A stretch of 64,000 nt of DNA from NCBI GenBank assembly GCA_963978905.1, contig OZ022261.1:19961686-20025685 (forward strand), given 5' to 3'. The notes beneath the pieces are model-generated. The model saw only the letters and a program-made list of their open reading frames with translations, made no database searches and had not been told where the DNA came from. The stretch comes from Trichostrongylus colubriformis (lineage: Eukaryota; Nematoda; Chromadorea; Rhabditida; Trichostrongylidae). This document shows, in pieces, positions 11,902-21,884 of the stretch. Every line of letters starts with the position of its first letter. Position 1 is the stretch's first letter. Made by a program: the position numbers and the translations under genes.

Positions 11902-13140
11902 ACAAATCGTCTTTTCATGCGAGGACTACAATTGCTTGAGCAATAGAATATGAATGTTATTAATCATGCAGAAAGATCGAGATTCTTGCACGCAGTCCGT
12001 CCAGTACTCGTGGGCCACCTAACCAACCGCTTGCCAAGAAGAATGTAGGCTTTTTCAACTCCATCTATCAGATGAGGAATTATCTGATCGCAAAAGTGGA
12101 GAATAAATCGGGAACTGGGTAGGAAAGCAAGCGTCTACGGTATCATGATAGCCGCCGTCATTTTATGCGAGGGCTACAATTGGAGAAGTGCGTATACGTG
12201 CCAGAGGGACGTAGAGGGTATTTGATGAACAGTGTGGGGTAGCATATGGAGCTATATGGGAAACAAAATAATCAGATTTCGGGCTCCTTGTCTACTATTC
12301 ATGCAGAGCTTCCGTCAATATCTGCTGAAATTGCTGGAGGGTACAAGTAAAGGGTGTTGTGAAAGATGTAAAACTATAAGGAAATGTTTTTTTTCAATCG
12401 GTATAAGCTAAATGATTAGGAGAGATCACGTCATTACATCCAGATCACGTGTGTCCGATTGTCGGAAGTGAAGGAAGGTGAGAGAGCGAGAGCGTTAGAC
12501 CGCTTATACATTGGATACTAAGCAGTCAAGAGTATGGTCGAGAGTGTCACCACCCTGAAGTACGAAGTATTCCCCAACTCTGCCATTGTCCGGCAAAAGA
12601 GTGGGCGGAACAAGTTAGATGAAGCAGAATATGCAGTAGCGCCTAGAGAAAGAGACTTGAAGGCGAACTCGGAGAAAGAGCCTCGCAGAGGACGGCCATT
12701 GAATTTCAAGGGGTACGTGAAAACCCGCTATTTAATTGCGATGATATGGACGTGTGATTTACGGCAGAAGACCGTTGAAGATATTGTCCTGAATAGCTGA
12801 AGCTGCTTCAAGTGCTCGCAAGTAAATTTATTTGCACCAGCACCAGCATAGGCTCACATGATTGTCTTGAAGGACTTCGTAGATCAGTGGAACTTCCTGG
12901 AACTTCCTACCCGTACACGAAAGTCTATAACTGCTGTTAATAATGATAAAGCCACTCGTGTTGTTTCTAGCGCCATTCGTGCTCGTTGAAGCCGTTTCTC
13001 CTTCGTAATATCGTCTCTTTTCAGGTAATGGGAATGGAGGAGGCGCCATTTGATTTCGAGAAAGGTTATTTCATCCGAAAGCAGCTGCGACAGTCCATTC
13101 GTCAGATTGCGCATAAAGTGGGCTCACGGCGGGGTGTGTG
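11902..13140. other. Repeat pieces and an uncertain open frame
   Basis: Positions 12138-12182 repeat a motif from 11890-11935. The plus-strand frame 12534-12800 is rich in charged residues (for example DEAEYAVAPRERDLKANSEK) and contains a donor-like GTACGTG at 12712. A CTTTTCAG acceptor-like site lies near 13017, followed by an open frame containing APFDFEKGYFIRKQLRQSIR. I cannot join them into a recognisable protein, and the second frame runs into a family C repeat. Confidence 0.3.
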
Positions 13141-13372
13141 GCAACTGGTAGAGCTTTCGCTTCGCGGCGCCGTCAGTACGACTTGCCGCAATCGTTTGAA
13201 ACTTCACGCAGGATGCATTGGCTGGTACCGTGAGGGACGATTAAAGATTGCAGGCTGGAAGTTTCGGAAGCTCGCCTATGTTGTGGTTGCTGCTGTATTC
13301 AGAGATAAGACCGCAAACAAGTCGCACTCGCCGCGCGCGGCCGCGCAAAAATTTGACCATTCGCCACACATC
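13141..13372. mobile_element. MITE family C, partial copy
   Basis: This copy shares with 2397-2655 the blocks TTCGCTTCGC, GCCGTCAG, AAGATTGCAGG, GGAAGTTTCGGAAGCTCG and the right-end GCAAAAATTTGACCA. The outer terminus is not clear on either side. An ORF running through it (12986-13477) ends in repeat sequence. Confidence 0.65.
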
Positions 13373-13462
13373 CGGGCTCACGTCAGGCAGTCTTCAATTA
13401 TTTCGACAGGGACTGTGCATTTTTGGGACTACATATTAGACTGTTCCATAAGATCTGGACCA

Positions 13463-13655
13463 CGTATATGTGTATAAATGCGTATAGATGTGTATAAATG
13501 TGTACACATATACATATATACACATATATACATGTATACGCATATACACATATGTACACACATATACATACATATACACACATACAAATATGTGTATATA
13601 TGTGTATGTTTATGTGTATATATGTGTATATATGTTTATACACATATATACACAG
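13463..13655. repeat. TATACACA-type microsatellite
   Basis: About 190 bases of alternating purine-pyrimidine sequence, built from TATACACA and TGTGTATA units, switch orientation part-way so the tract can fold back. The ORFs across it on both strands (Tyr/Ile/His/Thr repeats) are artefacts of low complexity. Confidence 0.95.
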
Positions 13656-13837
13656 GAAGCTCTCAATAGATCTGTAGAAAAAATGCTCGACTAGACTGTT
13701 TCCCGGGGTTAGGGAGTCAAAACTAGTAAAACGTCTCTGTTCTCCCTGGGAGGGTTCCCTCTAGAAATTCAGTTTCCTGATATGACTCCCTTACAAAATA
13801 GGGAACAAGTAAAAGATCAAGGAAACAAGTCGACTAA

Positions 13838-14669
13838 AAACTCAAACTGGAGTTTGCAAGTTGAAGAAGTCAGTGATAAAGCATTCAGGTTTGTTCATCT
13901 CCTATTTAGAAACGTTCATTGTGCCGATGTCACCGTATGGATCAGGCTCTTCAAATCGTACATCCTATCCGTCATAGAATACTGTAGAACCATTTGGATT
14001 CCGTATCCAGTCAAAGACATACAAAAGCTGGAAAAAGTACAAAAAACGTTCACTAGAATTTTGTACCACAGACTATTTCCTAGCACAAGTTACCCCGATA
14101 CCTTGCCAACATACCAAGCTCGTCTTCGAAAGTTTAATTTGAAGAGTCTTTTCCACAGAAGAATTCTATCAGGTTTAATCTTTGCGCTTAAGATAATAAA
14201 TGGAGAGACTCGTCTCCGCCCTTCAGATTTTTGGATTTTTCGTCCCACAAATGGTCGTCGGACGGCTTTCGAACGTTTGGTCACAGCTTGGGCAGATTTC
14301 ACAAAAAAACTACGCTATAACAGTTTTATATTACGCACTACTCGTTGGATCTCAAAACTACCCTCTTCTGTCTTGACGTTCAAAGACTCCCTAACTTTTA
14401 AAGCTGCATTGAATAGGTTGAACTTGTTAGAGATTCATGGTTCAGGAGATGTTTCCTGGCCCTTTCAATTGTCTTTTTTGTTCATTCTTCTGCGTGACTT
14501 TTTCTCAAGTGGCAGAGTGACTGAGCATTTCCGGTCGTCATTTGCTACAAATGAAAGCTACCAAGAAAAAGGAAGAGAACTGTGGAGTTATCTACAAACA
14601 AGTACCCAGCATCCTACAAGCTCCTTACTTGTGAAACTCGCCGTGGTCTGCGATATTGGTCTGGTGTGA
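13838..14669 (+). pseudogene. Reverse transcriptase C-terminal fragment (LINE)
   Basis: The frame is open from before 13838 to a TGA at 14667-14669. It shows the family's post-palm pattern: LFKSYILSVIEYCRTIW, then PVKDIQKLEKVQKTFTRILY, then the spaced LPTYQARLRKFNLKSLFHRR, IFALKIINGETRLRPSDF and a late TTRWISKLPSSVLTFKDSLT. The 60.9-62.2 kb copy has the matching elements (LLKAYKTYVRPIAESG, IRLLERIQDNFTRKL, KLYSLYSRRKVYDVCMVFKI), although the two are clearly different subfamilies. There is no palm domain and no start that belongs to the enzyme, so it is non-functional. Confidence 0.85.
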
Positions 14670-15221
14670 CGTGGCTTATGTCAAGTTTGCCTGCTCCACG
14701 TGGGTGGCAGGTATACCCATGTCTCGAAGTTCAGGTAAACTCCCATGACCCCGCTTGTGGCGTAAGGGCACCATTGCCGACTGGTGCTGGCATTACCTGC
14801 CGTGCCCATCTCAAATTTCTAAAGACCAGAGCCTGATTTGCACTACAAGTCTTACAGGTTTGTGAGATTGTGCACTGGTCCAGTGTTGTGGGCAGCTCCA
14901 CTTCACCCTCAGCTTTTTACATAACGTCGGGGAATGCTGCTTACTCGTCCACCAAATTTTGAGAGTAGGACTGTTTTTCGATCTTAAGCGCAGTTTCTGT
15001 GTAAATCATTTGCCTATAGTATATATATTATTTATGATTCAAAAGATTTAGTTAGTTTTATGTAATGTTTACTAGGTACTTACTAGGTTATGTAGGTATG
15101 TTTACTGTTCAGTACATTAATAGTTTCCGTCTTTTAGCCTGTTACCTACTTCACTTCTACCTGTAGCCATGTGACATCCGACGGCGCGTCACGGCACGCA
15201 TAAAGAAATAAATGAATACAC
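13838..15221 (+). mobile_element. CR1-like LINE, 5'-truncated copy
   Basis: This is the 3' end of a non-LTR retrotransposon. It carries the C-terminal (thumb and beyond) part of a reverse transcriptase ORF ending at 14669. About 530 bases of 3' sequence follow, ending in an AT-rich AAAGAAATAAATGAATAC tract near 15203. Truncation at the 5' end is usual for copies made by target-primed reverse transcription. The palm domain with the catalytic YADD motif is absent. A longer relative lies at 60.3-62.3 kb on the same strand. Confidence 0.85.
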
Positions 15222-15583
15222 ATATATCTACACATACACATACATATATATTACGTACAGTGATCTGCATAATGATACAGGCGCCTACAAATTGCCCAAA
15301 GAGTAAAAACCCTCCAAATAGTAAGTGCAGCCAGTGCTGACGTGCATTCGCGATCCAACACCAATTTCAGAAAAAAAGAAACCCGAGAATCTATTTCTGT
15401 CCATCTGTTTTGAAAATGTCGTTTAAGCTATTCGGCAAAATGATAGAGCCAATGGGCAGATTGCAGCATGCAAGAACGAGGAAACAACATAAATGAGAAA
15501 ATGCTGTCTTCAAGCCTCTGCTCTGTTCCTCCATTGCTTGGAATATTCAAAATTTTTAATTATCTCGGCTTATAGAAAGTTTT
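15222..15583. other. No supported gene
   Basis: AT-rich sequence follows the LINE tail, including short (ACATAT)-type runs. I see nothing else. Confidence 0.35.
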
Positions 15584-16000
15584 TCAGAATATTTTTAGTC
15601 CACTTAGTGCCATGATTCGATGATAGTCAGTTGAACTCTCTGAATCTTCGAAATAGCTTCTCTCGGTATGAACTCCTTTCACCATGAAGCTCCAACGAAC
15701 TCCCTGCTCGTCGTCTAGGTCAGAGGAAAGAGTGCATTCGGTGACGTCTTCAACATGATCGAGTGCTCCGGTTGACATATTGTCCCACCAACTTGCATGA
15801 AAACAAGGTTTTGGTGAAGATTCTAAAGCAGTTACAAGAAATCTGCATAGCCGCTTCGCAATAGTTATTTCTAATAACTTGTGAGCAGACTTCTGGCCGA
15901 TTTTCATAGTTTTGTCTTGAAGAAATGGCATAATCGAGCAAGATTTTTTACTTAGAATAAGTTTTATTTGCTTCGTTAATGTTACGCCAACATGATGCAT
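15584..16000 (-). CDS. Hypothetical protein, 138 residues
   Basis: A single uninterrupted minus-strand frame begins with ATG at 16000, with an in-frame TGA 6 bases upstream, and ends with TGA at 15584-15586. I do not recognise the product. The C-terminal half is acidic and looks protein-like (ASWWDNMSTGALDHVEDV, then SSDLDDEQGVRWSFMVKG), with a codon mix plausible for a nematode gene. The N-terminal half is Lys-rich. There is no signal peptide, membrane segment or known motif. A fragment of MITE family B starts 15 bases upstream (16015), so any promoter has been invaded or the ORF is itself part of a repeat. No poly(A) signal is obvious downstream. It could be a single-exon gene, a last exon or a chance ORF. 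Confidence 0.33.
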   Translation of the reverse strand: MHHVGVTLTKQIKLILSKKSCSIMPFLQDKTMKIGQKSAHKLLEITIAKRLCRFLVTALESSPKPCFHASWWDNMSTGALDHVEDVTECTLSSDLDDEQGVRWSFMVKGVHTERSYFEDSESSTDYHRIMALSGLKIF

Positions 16001-16014
16001 GCTTGATCATTTAA

Positions 16015-16120
16015 AGGCAGCGATAAGGGAAGTTCGGACGAATGTTGAAAAATCTAGTGAATGTGAAAGTCGAGGTGCTCAGGAATATGACGGTGAGGGA
16101 TAACGGAAGGAAATGGTTTA
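16015..16120 (+). mobile_element. MITE family B, left-end fragment
   Basis: The fragment begins just after TTAA with AGGCAGCGATAAGGGAA. It then carries GTCGAGGTGCTCAGGAATAT and GTGAGGGATAACGG, which match the complement of the right arm of the full copy at 51753-52156 (ATTGCTGAGCACCTCTACTTTCG). The remainder of the element is missing. Confidence 0.6.
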
Positions 16121-16260
16121 AGACCAAGGGATGGGGCCCCTTCCCACTGTTTATTCTCGAAGCAGACGATCATTCCGTCGAGACACGGGTAGCCCATAGC
16201 TCAGACGGATTTTCCGTTCTTCGGAATCAAGACAGCATCTATTTTCTGGGGCGAGCTTGA

Positions 16261-16633
16261 AGGAATCGTCCGCGGAAAAAATGAGTTTCATTGTCACCTA
16301 TATATTTATGCTGAATTTGTCTACAGCCCCCCAAATTCTGGACCGGGTGGGCGGAGCCTCTGGAAAAAAGGCCCCGTCCCGTCGTTCGCCGCTGTTGGGA
16401 ACGGAGAGTGGGTCTGTTTACGTGATTTTCTGTTCCTACAATGCGTCTCCGACCGCGGCCACGACGGGGTGGGCACTTGCTCGAAGGCCCCGCCCAACCG
16501 GCCAAGAATTCGTGGTGCTGCATCGTGGCCGGACCTACATTTTTTTGCGTGCAACTTTGCATGCGTTCTATATCAGGCAAATACAGCATAAATATGTAGA
16601 TAACGAAAATTCATTTTTCCGTGGACGATTCTT
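16261..16633. mobile_element. MITE family A, complete copy with TTGA duplication
   Basis: The copy runs from AGGAATCGTCCGCGGAAAAA to the complement TTTTTCCGTGGACGATTCTT. TTGA stands immediately outside both ends (16257-16260 and 16634-16637), which is the cleanest evidence for a 4-base target duplication in this family. The 373-base interior is GC-rich and palindromic around CCCCGTCCCGTCGTTCGCCG. It has no coding capacity. Confidence 0.9.
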
Positions 16634-16637
16634 TTGA

Positions 16638-19363
16638 AGCTGAAACTGAGAAAGCGCGTCACAACACCTTCAACCCATCTCCATCTCCATGGCCACTCTC
16701 CCCGTAGCCGAAAAGGAATTACGTCGCTCGGAGGCGGGGTTTGCCATCCAAAGGCGTCAGCTGCTTACCGTTACCCCATCTCTATACCACGGGGGTGCGC
16801 TTCGACGGGGATTTCGTCATAAGTAGGCTTCTTAGGCCCCTAGTTTCCATGTGACTAATTTCTTGCAGGGATCAGTACTCACATAACTTCTAATGCTGTC
16901 TTCGATTGAAGTAAAAGGCTGACGATGAGGACAGTGTTGAATTCATAGAAAGTGGACTCCACGTTATAGCGATTTGAGCACACTATTTTTGAGGAAGTTC
17001 TCCGGAGGTCCGGATAAATATCTGCTATATAGAAAACGGTTCGTTTGTCTGTGCGTCCGTCCCTTTGTCTGTCTATCACGAAATTAGGTATCGTATAAAA
17101 CGACCTGTGGAGACGGGGACAAGTGTAGTATGGGTAGGGCATGGGACAGGAAGTAAAGACACACATGGACCAAGTTAAGCTCCGCCCACGGTGGACGGGG
17201 CGTGCACTGGAATGTTCCGCTTTCAGCCCGAAAATTGTTGATTGGGTCCGAATATGCCCTGAACGCGAGGATTCAAGTCAGCGATGTGTTTTTTAAAGTC
17301 ATGAAAGAAGCCTGGGCAGAGTGAGCGGAGTATTTGTAGTGGTGGGCGGAGCTTGGACGCTACATGAAAAACGACCTGTGGAGATGGGAGCAAGTTTGGG
17401 ATGGGTAGGGCAGGGAACAAGAAGTAAAGACCACATACGGACCACGGACCTCATGAAAAGGAGCAATTTCGATCGACCTACTGACGACAAGATTATGAGT
17501 TTCCGACGAGGCGCTTGATTACAGTACCCTGTCGTCAGATTGATGCAATCGCGCACCCGCACACATTCTGCGTTACAGTAGACCAAACATAACTAGTTCA
17601 TTTCCGCGTCACCTCAATTGTGCTCGAACAATGAACCCAGAGGCTATTTTGTTAGGAACAAATAGGATGCGCAGGGAAATTTGATTTTACTTCTGTGGTC
17701 GGTGTGAAGTTGTCTGGAGTGATGTAAGACCGTGTCATCGTTTTTGACACAGAGGTGTTCGAAACTAATCTTTGCGTTCAGCGACAGTGCTACACACATG
17801 AGTTGTCATTTTGTACAAACTTGTGGTAACGGTAAATTTCGTAATAGGTTGGTATACAGACATGGCGGGTACCTAGGGATTGTTGAGCTTCTTATCGGTA
17901 CCACTCCATAGTGACAACCTGCCACTCTTTTATCTGAGTTTTACAGTAGGATTACCTCTTATGCCATCCTGGTACCCTGGCTTACTCCCCATTCACATGA
18001 AACATACCAAACTGTGGGATGGTTACATGAAGCAGTCATCTTTATATTTTATGTGCCTGTAGCTCATCGTAGGTGAGAGCTCTAACTCTGTAACTTCGAT
18101 TACGCTCATAAAATGAGTGTACTAGTGTTGAAAGATGACCTGCGTTGGCTCAGCCTTCAATCTGGGAATAGTAGGACCCCGATCATTTCGAGACAATGCA
18201 ACCTCAACATTTCTTAGCTTGGGTCACGATTTGCTTTCTGTCTTGGCTAGATTCACAACCCTCAGTAGATCTTCCATGCTACTCATCACTTCGGACGGTG
18301 TATGTAGAGCTCTTTGCACAATGGTGTGCAGGAACCCGACATTGAATGGCATCATTACGTAAGTTGAATGGAAACAAGTTGAGTAATTGTTCAAAGTTTT
18401 TGTTGATCAGGAGAGGGGAAATGTGTCATCACTATCAAAGAGTCACACTGGTCATACCAAAGACCATCTCAAAAATTATCACTCTTACTGCAAGCGTGGA
18501 GACTGGAGCAATCCACGTGAGATCCTCAATAGTGCTAAGCCTTTCATGAGCTCTATCCATGAGTTTCTGAAATATGCCGAGCAGTTTCAAGGAATATAGC
18601 GCAAACATTACCCTACAACCAAATTCATAGGCAGCTTCTATCATCAGGCGTGAGGATATAGATTTCACACTGCTTTCCTTCGAAATGTTTACACTACCCA
18701 ACATTTTACACCAATCAGCAACTGAACTATAAGTCCAGTACGTGAAGTGGAGTATGAAGGACCATGCCTTCCGCTGATGCAAATGCTTGGAGCAAAAAAT
18801 TTCTCGTAGAGTCGTGAGCAACGAACGAGACCAACATTTATTCATTCGTCCGTTCATTCTTCAAGTTTTTCAGTTGTCCCATTACGCCGTGTCCGCTAAA
18901 GTTGAGAGAAAGCTGTGTGAACGAACTTTTCACCGAAACTTCAGTCTTCGGGTTCTTTGTTCGAGCACAATTGAGATGACACGGAAATCAACTAATTATT
19001 TTTGATGTACTACAACACAGCATTTGTGGCGTGCGTGATTGCATTTAATCTGACGGCAGGGTACTGTTATCAGGCGCCGGTTGGGAACTTATAAACTTGT
19101 ACTACTGAGGCACATGGTGTTTCGCGCGCAATAGTGTGCGCCAGCTAACTGGTGAAATATAGGTGGTGTGAGGCTCGGTGTGGCGGACGGGAAGCATTTC
19201 GATCGGAAAGCCACATGTTTTTCCGCCCTGATTGTTAGAAAACGAAGAAAACGCGGATTTGTTTTTTCGTTATAGCTCTATTTGTGTGGGCCATTTTCGT
19301 AGAGAAAAAGACACCATCAGAGTGGTTTCGTCGAGCTCTACTGCATAAGGATTTCTGAAAATA
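16638..19363. other. Gene-poor stretch with dispersed repeats
   Basis: Positions 17060-17230 are a relative of 4590-4780. Within it, ACGACCTGTGGAGACGGG...GGGTAGGGCATGGGACAGGA (17099) is repeated directly at 17369, 270 bases on. The only coding-like signal is on the minus strand at 18240-18860 and is listed separately. Nothing recognisable lies in 18900-19363. Confidence 0.45.
18435..18857 (-). CDS. Uncertain minus-strand coding stretch
   Basis: This 140-codon open frame has an even amino-acid composition (for example ISSRLMIEAAYEFGCRVMFA, then KLMDRAHERLSTIEDLTWIA). An internal segment could be a 53-base intron (GTTGTAGG...ATATTTCAG), and a strong donor (CA|GTAAGA) lies near 18490, so two exons rather than one frame are possible. 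A second minus-strand frame at about 18240-18360 reads TIVQRALHTPSEVMSSMEDL and then LRVVNLAKTESKS; it loosely resembles the KLMDRAHERLSTIEDL stretch. I do not recognise a family. It may be a decayed gene or chance. Confidence 0.22.
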   Translation of the reverse strand: MNGRMNKCWSRSLLTTLREIFCSKHLHQRKAWSFILHFTYWTYSSVADWCKMLGSVNISKESSVKSISSRLMIEAAYEFGCRVMFALYSLKLLGIFQKLMDRAHERLSTIEDLTWIAPVSTLAVRVIIFEMVFGMTSVTL

Positions 19364-20746
19364 TTGGGTTGGGGAATAAGTCCCCGCCGTTTTCTTAACC
19401 CCATTTTTCACATTATTCCCTTCATCTTTCGGCGAAGGTTATATATGTTTTCGACAGAGCTTTTTTTGCTCTACAAAATGCTACTATCTGTTTTTGATTC
19501 CTTCGACCCCCTAATATTTATGAGGTTTGGAAATGAAGTATGCTAGAGGCAAAGAGTTGGCGTTTGCGCACCTCATCTTTCTCTCCTGCCATCAAATCAA
19601 AAAATGTATGTGCATAGTTTTCGATAGGGCTTTTTTAGCTCTGCAGAATGGTTCTACTTTCTATTCAAATCGCTCAACTTTTTGCTATTTTTAAAGCTCA
19701 CAAAGGCAGTACTCACAAAAGTGTGCACTTTCGTTATCTTCTCTTCCTCGCCTACCATCGAGATTGGAGAGAATGTGCATATATGCATTCGATTAGGCTT
19801 TTTTTGCTCTACAAGATGATACCACTCTTCTTCTGTATTCTCTCATATTTTAGCATGTAGGGATAAGCTTCCACCCGTTTTTCAATTCAAAATCACATGA
19901 TGAATATGAATTTTTTGGCAGAGTGTTTTCTATCATTCGATAGAGGTCTTTCCGCTCTACAAGATAGTGTTTACAGATATATTCAAAACAATTTTTGCTA
20001 ATTTTTTAGATCATTTAAAAGGAGCGCCAAGTCGACGAAATCTAGCCTGATCGACACAAAAATGCTAGATTTCGTCGACTTGGCACTCCTTTTAAATGAT
20101 CTAAAAAATTAGCAAAAACATTTGAACAAATCTGTAAACACTATCTTGTAAAGCGAAAAGAGCTCTATCGAATGATACGAAACACTCTGCCGAATAAATT
20201 CACTCTCATTATGCAACATTGAATTGAAAAACGGGTGGAAGCTTATCCCTACATGCTAAAATATGAGAGAATACAGAAGAAGAGTGGTATCATCTTGTAG
20301 AGCGAAAAAAGCTCTATCGAATGCATGTATGCATATCCTCTCCAATCTCGATGGTAGGCGAGGAAGAGAAGATAACGAAAGTGCACACTTTTGCGAGTAC
20401 TGCATTTGTGAGTTTGAAAAACAGCAAAAAGTCGAGCGATTTGTTTAAGAATTAGTACCATTCTGTAGAGCCGAAAAAGCTCTATTGAAAACATATGCAC
20501 ATACATTTTTTGATTTGATGGCAGGAGAGAAAGATGAGGTGCGCAAATGCCAACTTTTTGCCTTTAGCAACTTCATTTCCAAACCTCATAAATATTAGGG
20601 AGTCGAAGAAATCGAAAAAAGAGATAGTGGCATTTGTAGAGCAAAAAAAGCTCTATCGAAAACATATATAAGCTTTGTAGAAAGATGAAGAAGACAATGT
20701 GAAAAACGAGGTTAAAAAAACGGCGGGGACTTATTCCCCAACCCAA
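19364..20746. mobile_element. 1.38-kb foldback (palindromic) mariner-type element
   Basis: The element begins TTGGGTTGGGGAATAAGTCC and ends with the exact complement, flanked by TA on both sides (19362-19363 and 20747-20748). The arms are each about 683 bases, roughly nine-tenths complementary by eye, and meet at a 17-nt loop (20047-20063). Each arm carries four diverged modules starting near 19447, 19617, 19784 and 19930, with mirror copies in the right arm. The module core is a hairpin of the form TCGATAGAGC-polyT-GCTCTACAAAATG. There is no transposase. A TA duplication and matched termini imply mobilisation in trans by a Tc1/mariner enzyme. Opposing ORFs (19648-19860 plus, 20249-20506 minus) are mirror images of each other. 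Confidence 0.93.
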
Positions 20747-20748
20747 TA

Positions 20749-21200
20749 GAAAACCTTAATTTGATAGCTCCTTCATTTCCTCAAAGTACAAAACATACAG
20801 ACCATGTGGCTTTCCATGAGGTACCGATATTCCAGTACCAAAAGCTTTTACCAAAAATGGCTGTCAATCTCGAACCTCTATCTGAACCAGTTTTACTTTT
20901 TTTTTGCTGAATTGAAGAGTCCAGCAGTACACAGTGGATTGAACCCTAGCAGAAAACCATTACTTATTATAAAAATCAACTAACAAGGCTCTCCATAACA
21001 CCCCGAACTTGCACATATTCCCTTCCTCTGATCCCATGATCTCCTCGTAACTACATAGCTGACTCATTCGGGTGGCTGAGACAGTATATCGATCGGCCTG
21101 TTCCAAGGATATCTCCATTTTCACCTACATCTTACGTTATTGAAGATTCCCATTGTATACAACACTTTTCAACATTCGAGTTTCTGTTTTCATTATTATA
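20749..21200. other. No firm gene; two overlapping open frames
   Basis: Between the two TA-flanked elements, two plus-strand frames are open at about 20790-20990 (one reads HTDHVAFHEVPIFQYQKLLP). They overlap each other, so at most one is real, and neither is recognisable. Confidence 0.25.
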
Positions 21201-21882
21201 TTAGGTCTATGCAGAATAAATGGCCGAAACGTAATTGGCCATAACTTCGCTCAGACACAACTTTATTTGTCGAAATAAAAACCATTCGAATCTGCAGAAT
21301 TTTGCCAACGATCTGGTAAGGAAAATATACCATACGATCAAATTCTGGATTGCGAGAATCAATAAAGTCAAGAATGGCATTTTTACCGTGCATAATTTTT
21401 CTGCCGCAGGTTTGCATCGGGAACCCGGAAAAAGTGGTAATCCGTCAGGGATAGGTCTGGGGAATAAGGGGGATGAGGGAGAGGCTCGATGCCTAACGCA
21501 TCATTTCTTTACTGGGTGCGCAAAACAACGCAAAACCCCACAGTTCGCAAGTCACCCGGCAGAAACTGATCGAGACTCTCCCTCACCCCCTTATTCCTCA
21601 GACCTATCTCTGACGAATTACCACTTTTTCCCGGTTCTCGATGCAAACCTGGGTCAGAAGGAGTTCGCGGAAACGATGCATGTTGAAAATGCCATCGTTG
21701 ACTTCATTAATTTTCGCAATCCAGAATTTTATCATGATGGCATATTTTCTTTACCAGATCGTTGGCAAGGTTGTGTAGATTCGAATGGTTTTTTATTTCG
21801 ACAAATAAAGTTGTGTCTGAGCGAAGTTATGGCGTTTTGAAGAAAGTGGCCCGTTTTGGCCATTTATTCTGCAGAGACCTAA
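21201..21882. mobile_element. Palindromic mariner (DD34D) relic
   Basis: TTAGGTCTATGCAGAATAAA and its complement form the ends, flanked by TA (21199-21200 and 21883-21884). The arms are about 290 bases with a spacer of about 72 (21492-21563). Both arms contain the 3' end of a mariner transposase gene in opposite orientations, so the element is an inverted duplication of a right half rather than a simple deletion. Confidence 0.92.
21508..21840 (+). pseudogene. Mariner transposase C-terminal remnant
   Basis: The frame around 21530-21570 gives NAKPHSSQVTRQKLIE, matching the mariner segment that carries the second catalytic Asp. The preceding codons read Gln-Asn-Asn, so that Asp is Asn here. After a frameshift come PPYSSDLSLTNYHFFPVLDA, where the third catalytic Asp is also Asn (T-N-Y), and the family's C-terminal end NPEFYHDGIFSLPDRWQG followed by CVDSNGFLF. 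An inverted copy of the last part lies at 21201-21490. The enzyme would be catalytically dead as well as frameshifted. Confidence 0.9.
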
Positions 21883-21884
21883 TA

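Noticed and set aside
13398..13694. Tyr/His/Ile-rich ORFs on both strands
   Set aside because: They are translations of a TATACACA microsatellite.
19648..20506. Two similar ORFs (70 and 85 codons) that look like paralogues
   Set aside because: They are mirror images created by the two arms of the 19364-20746 palindrome.
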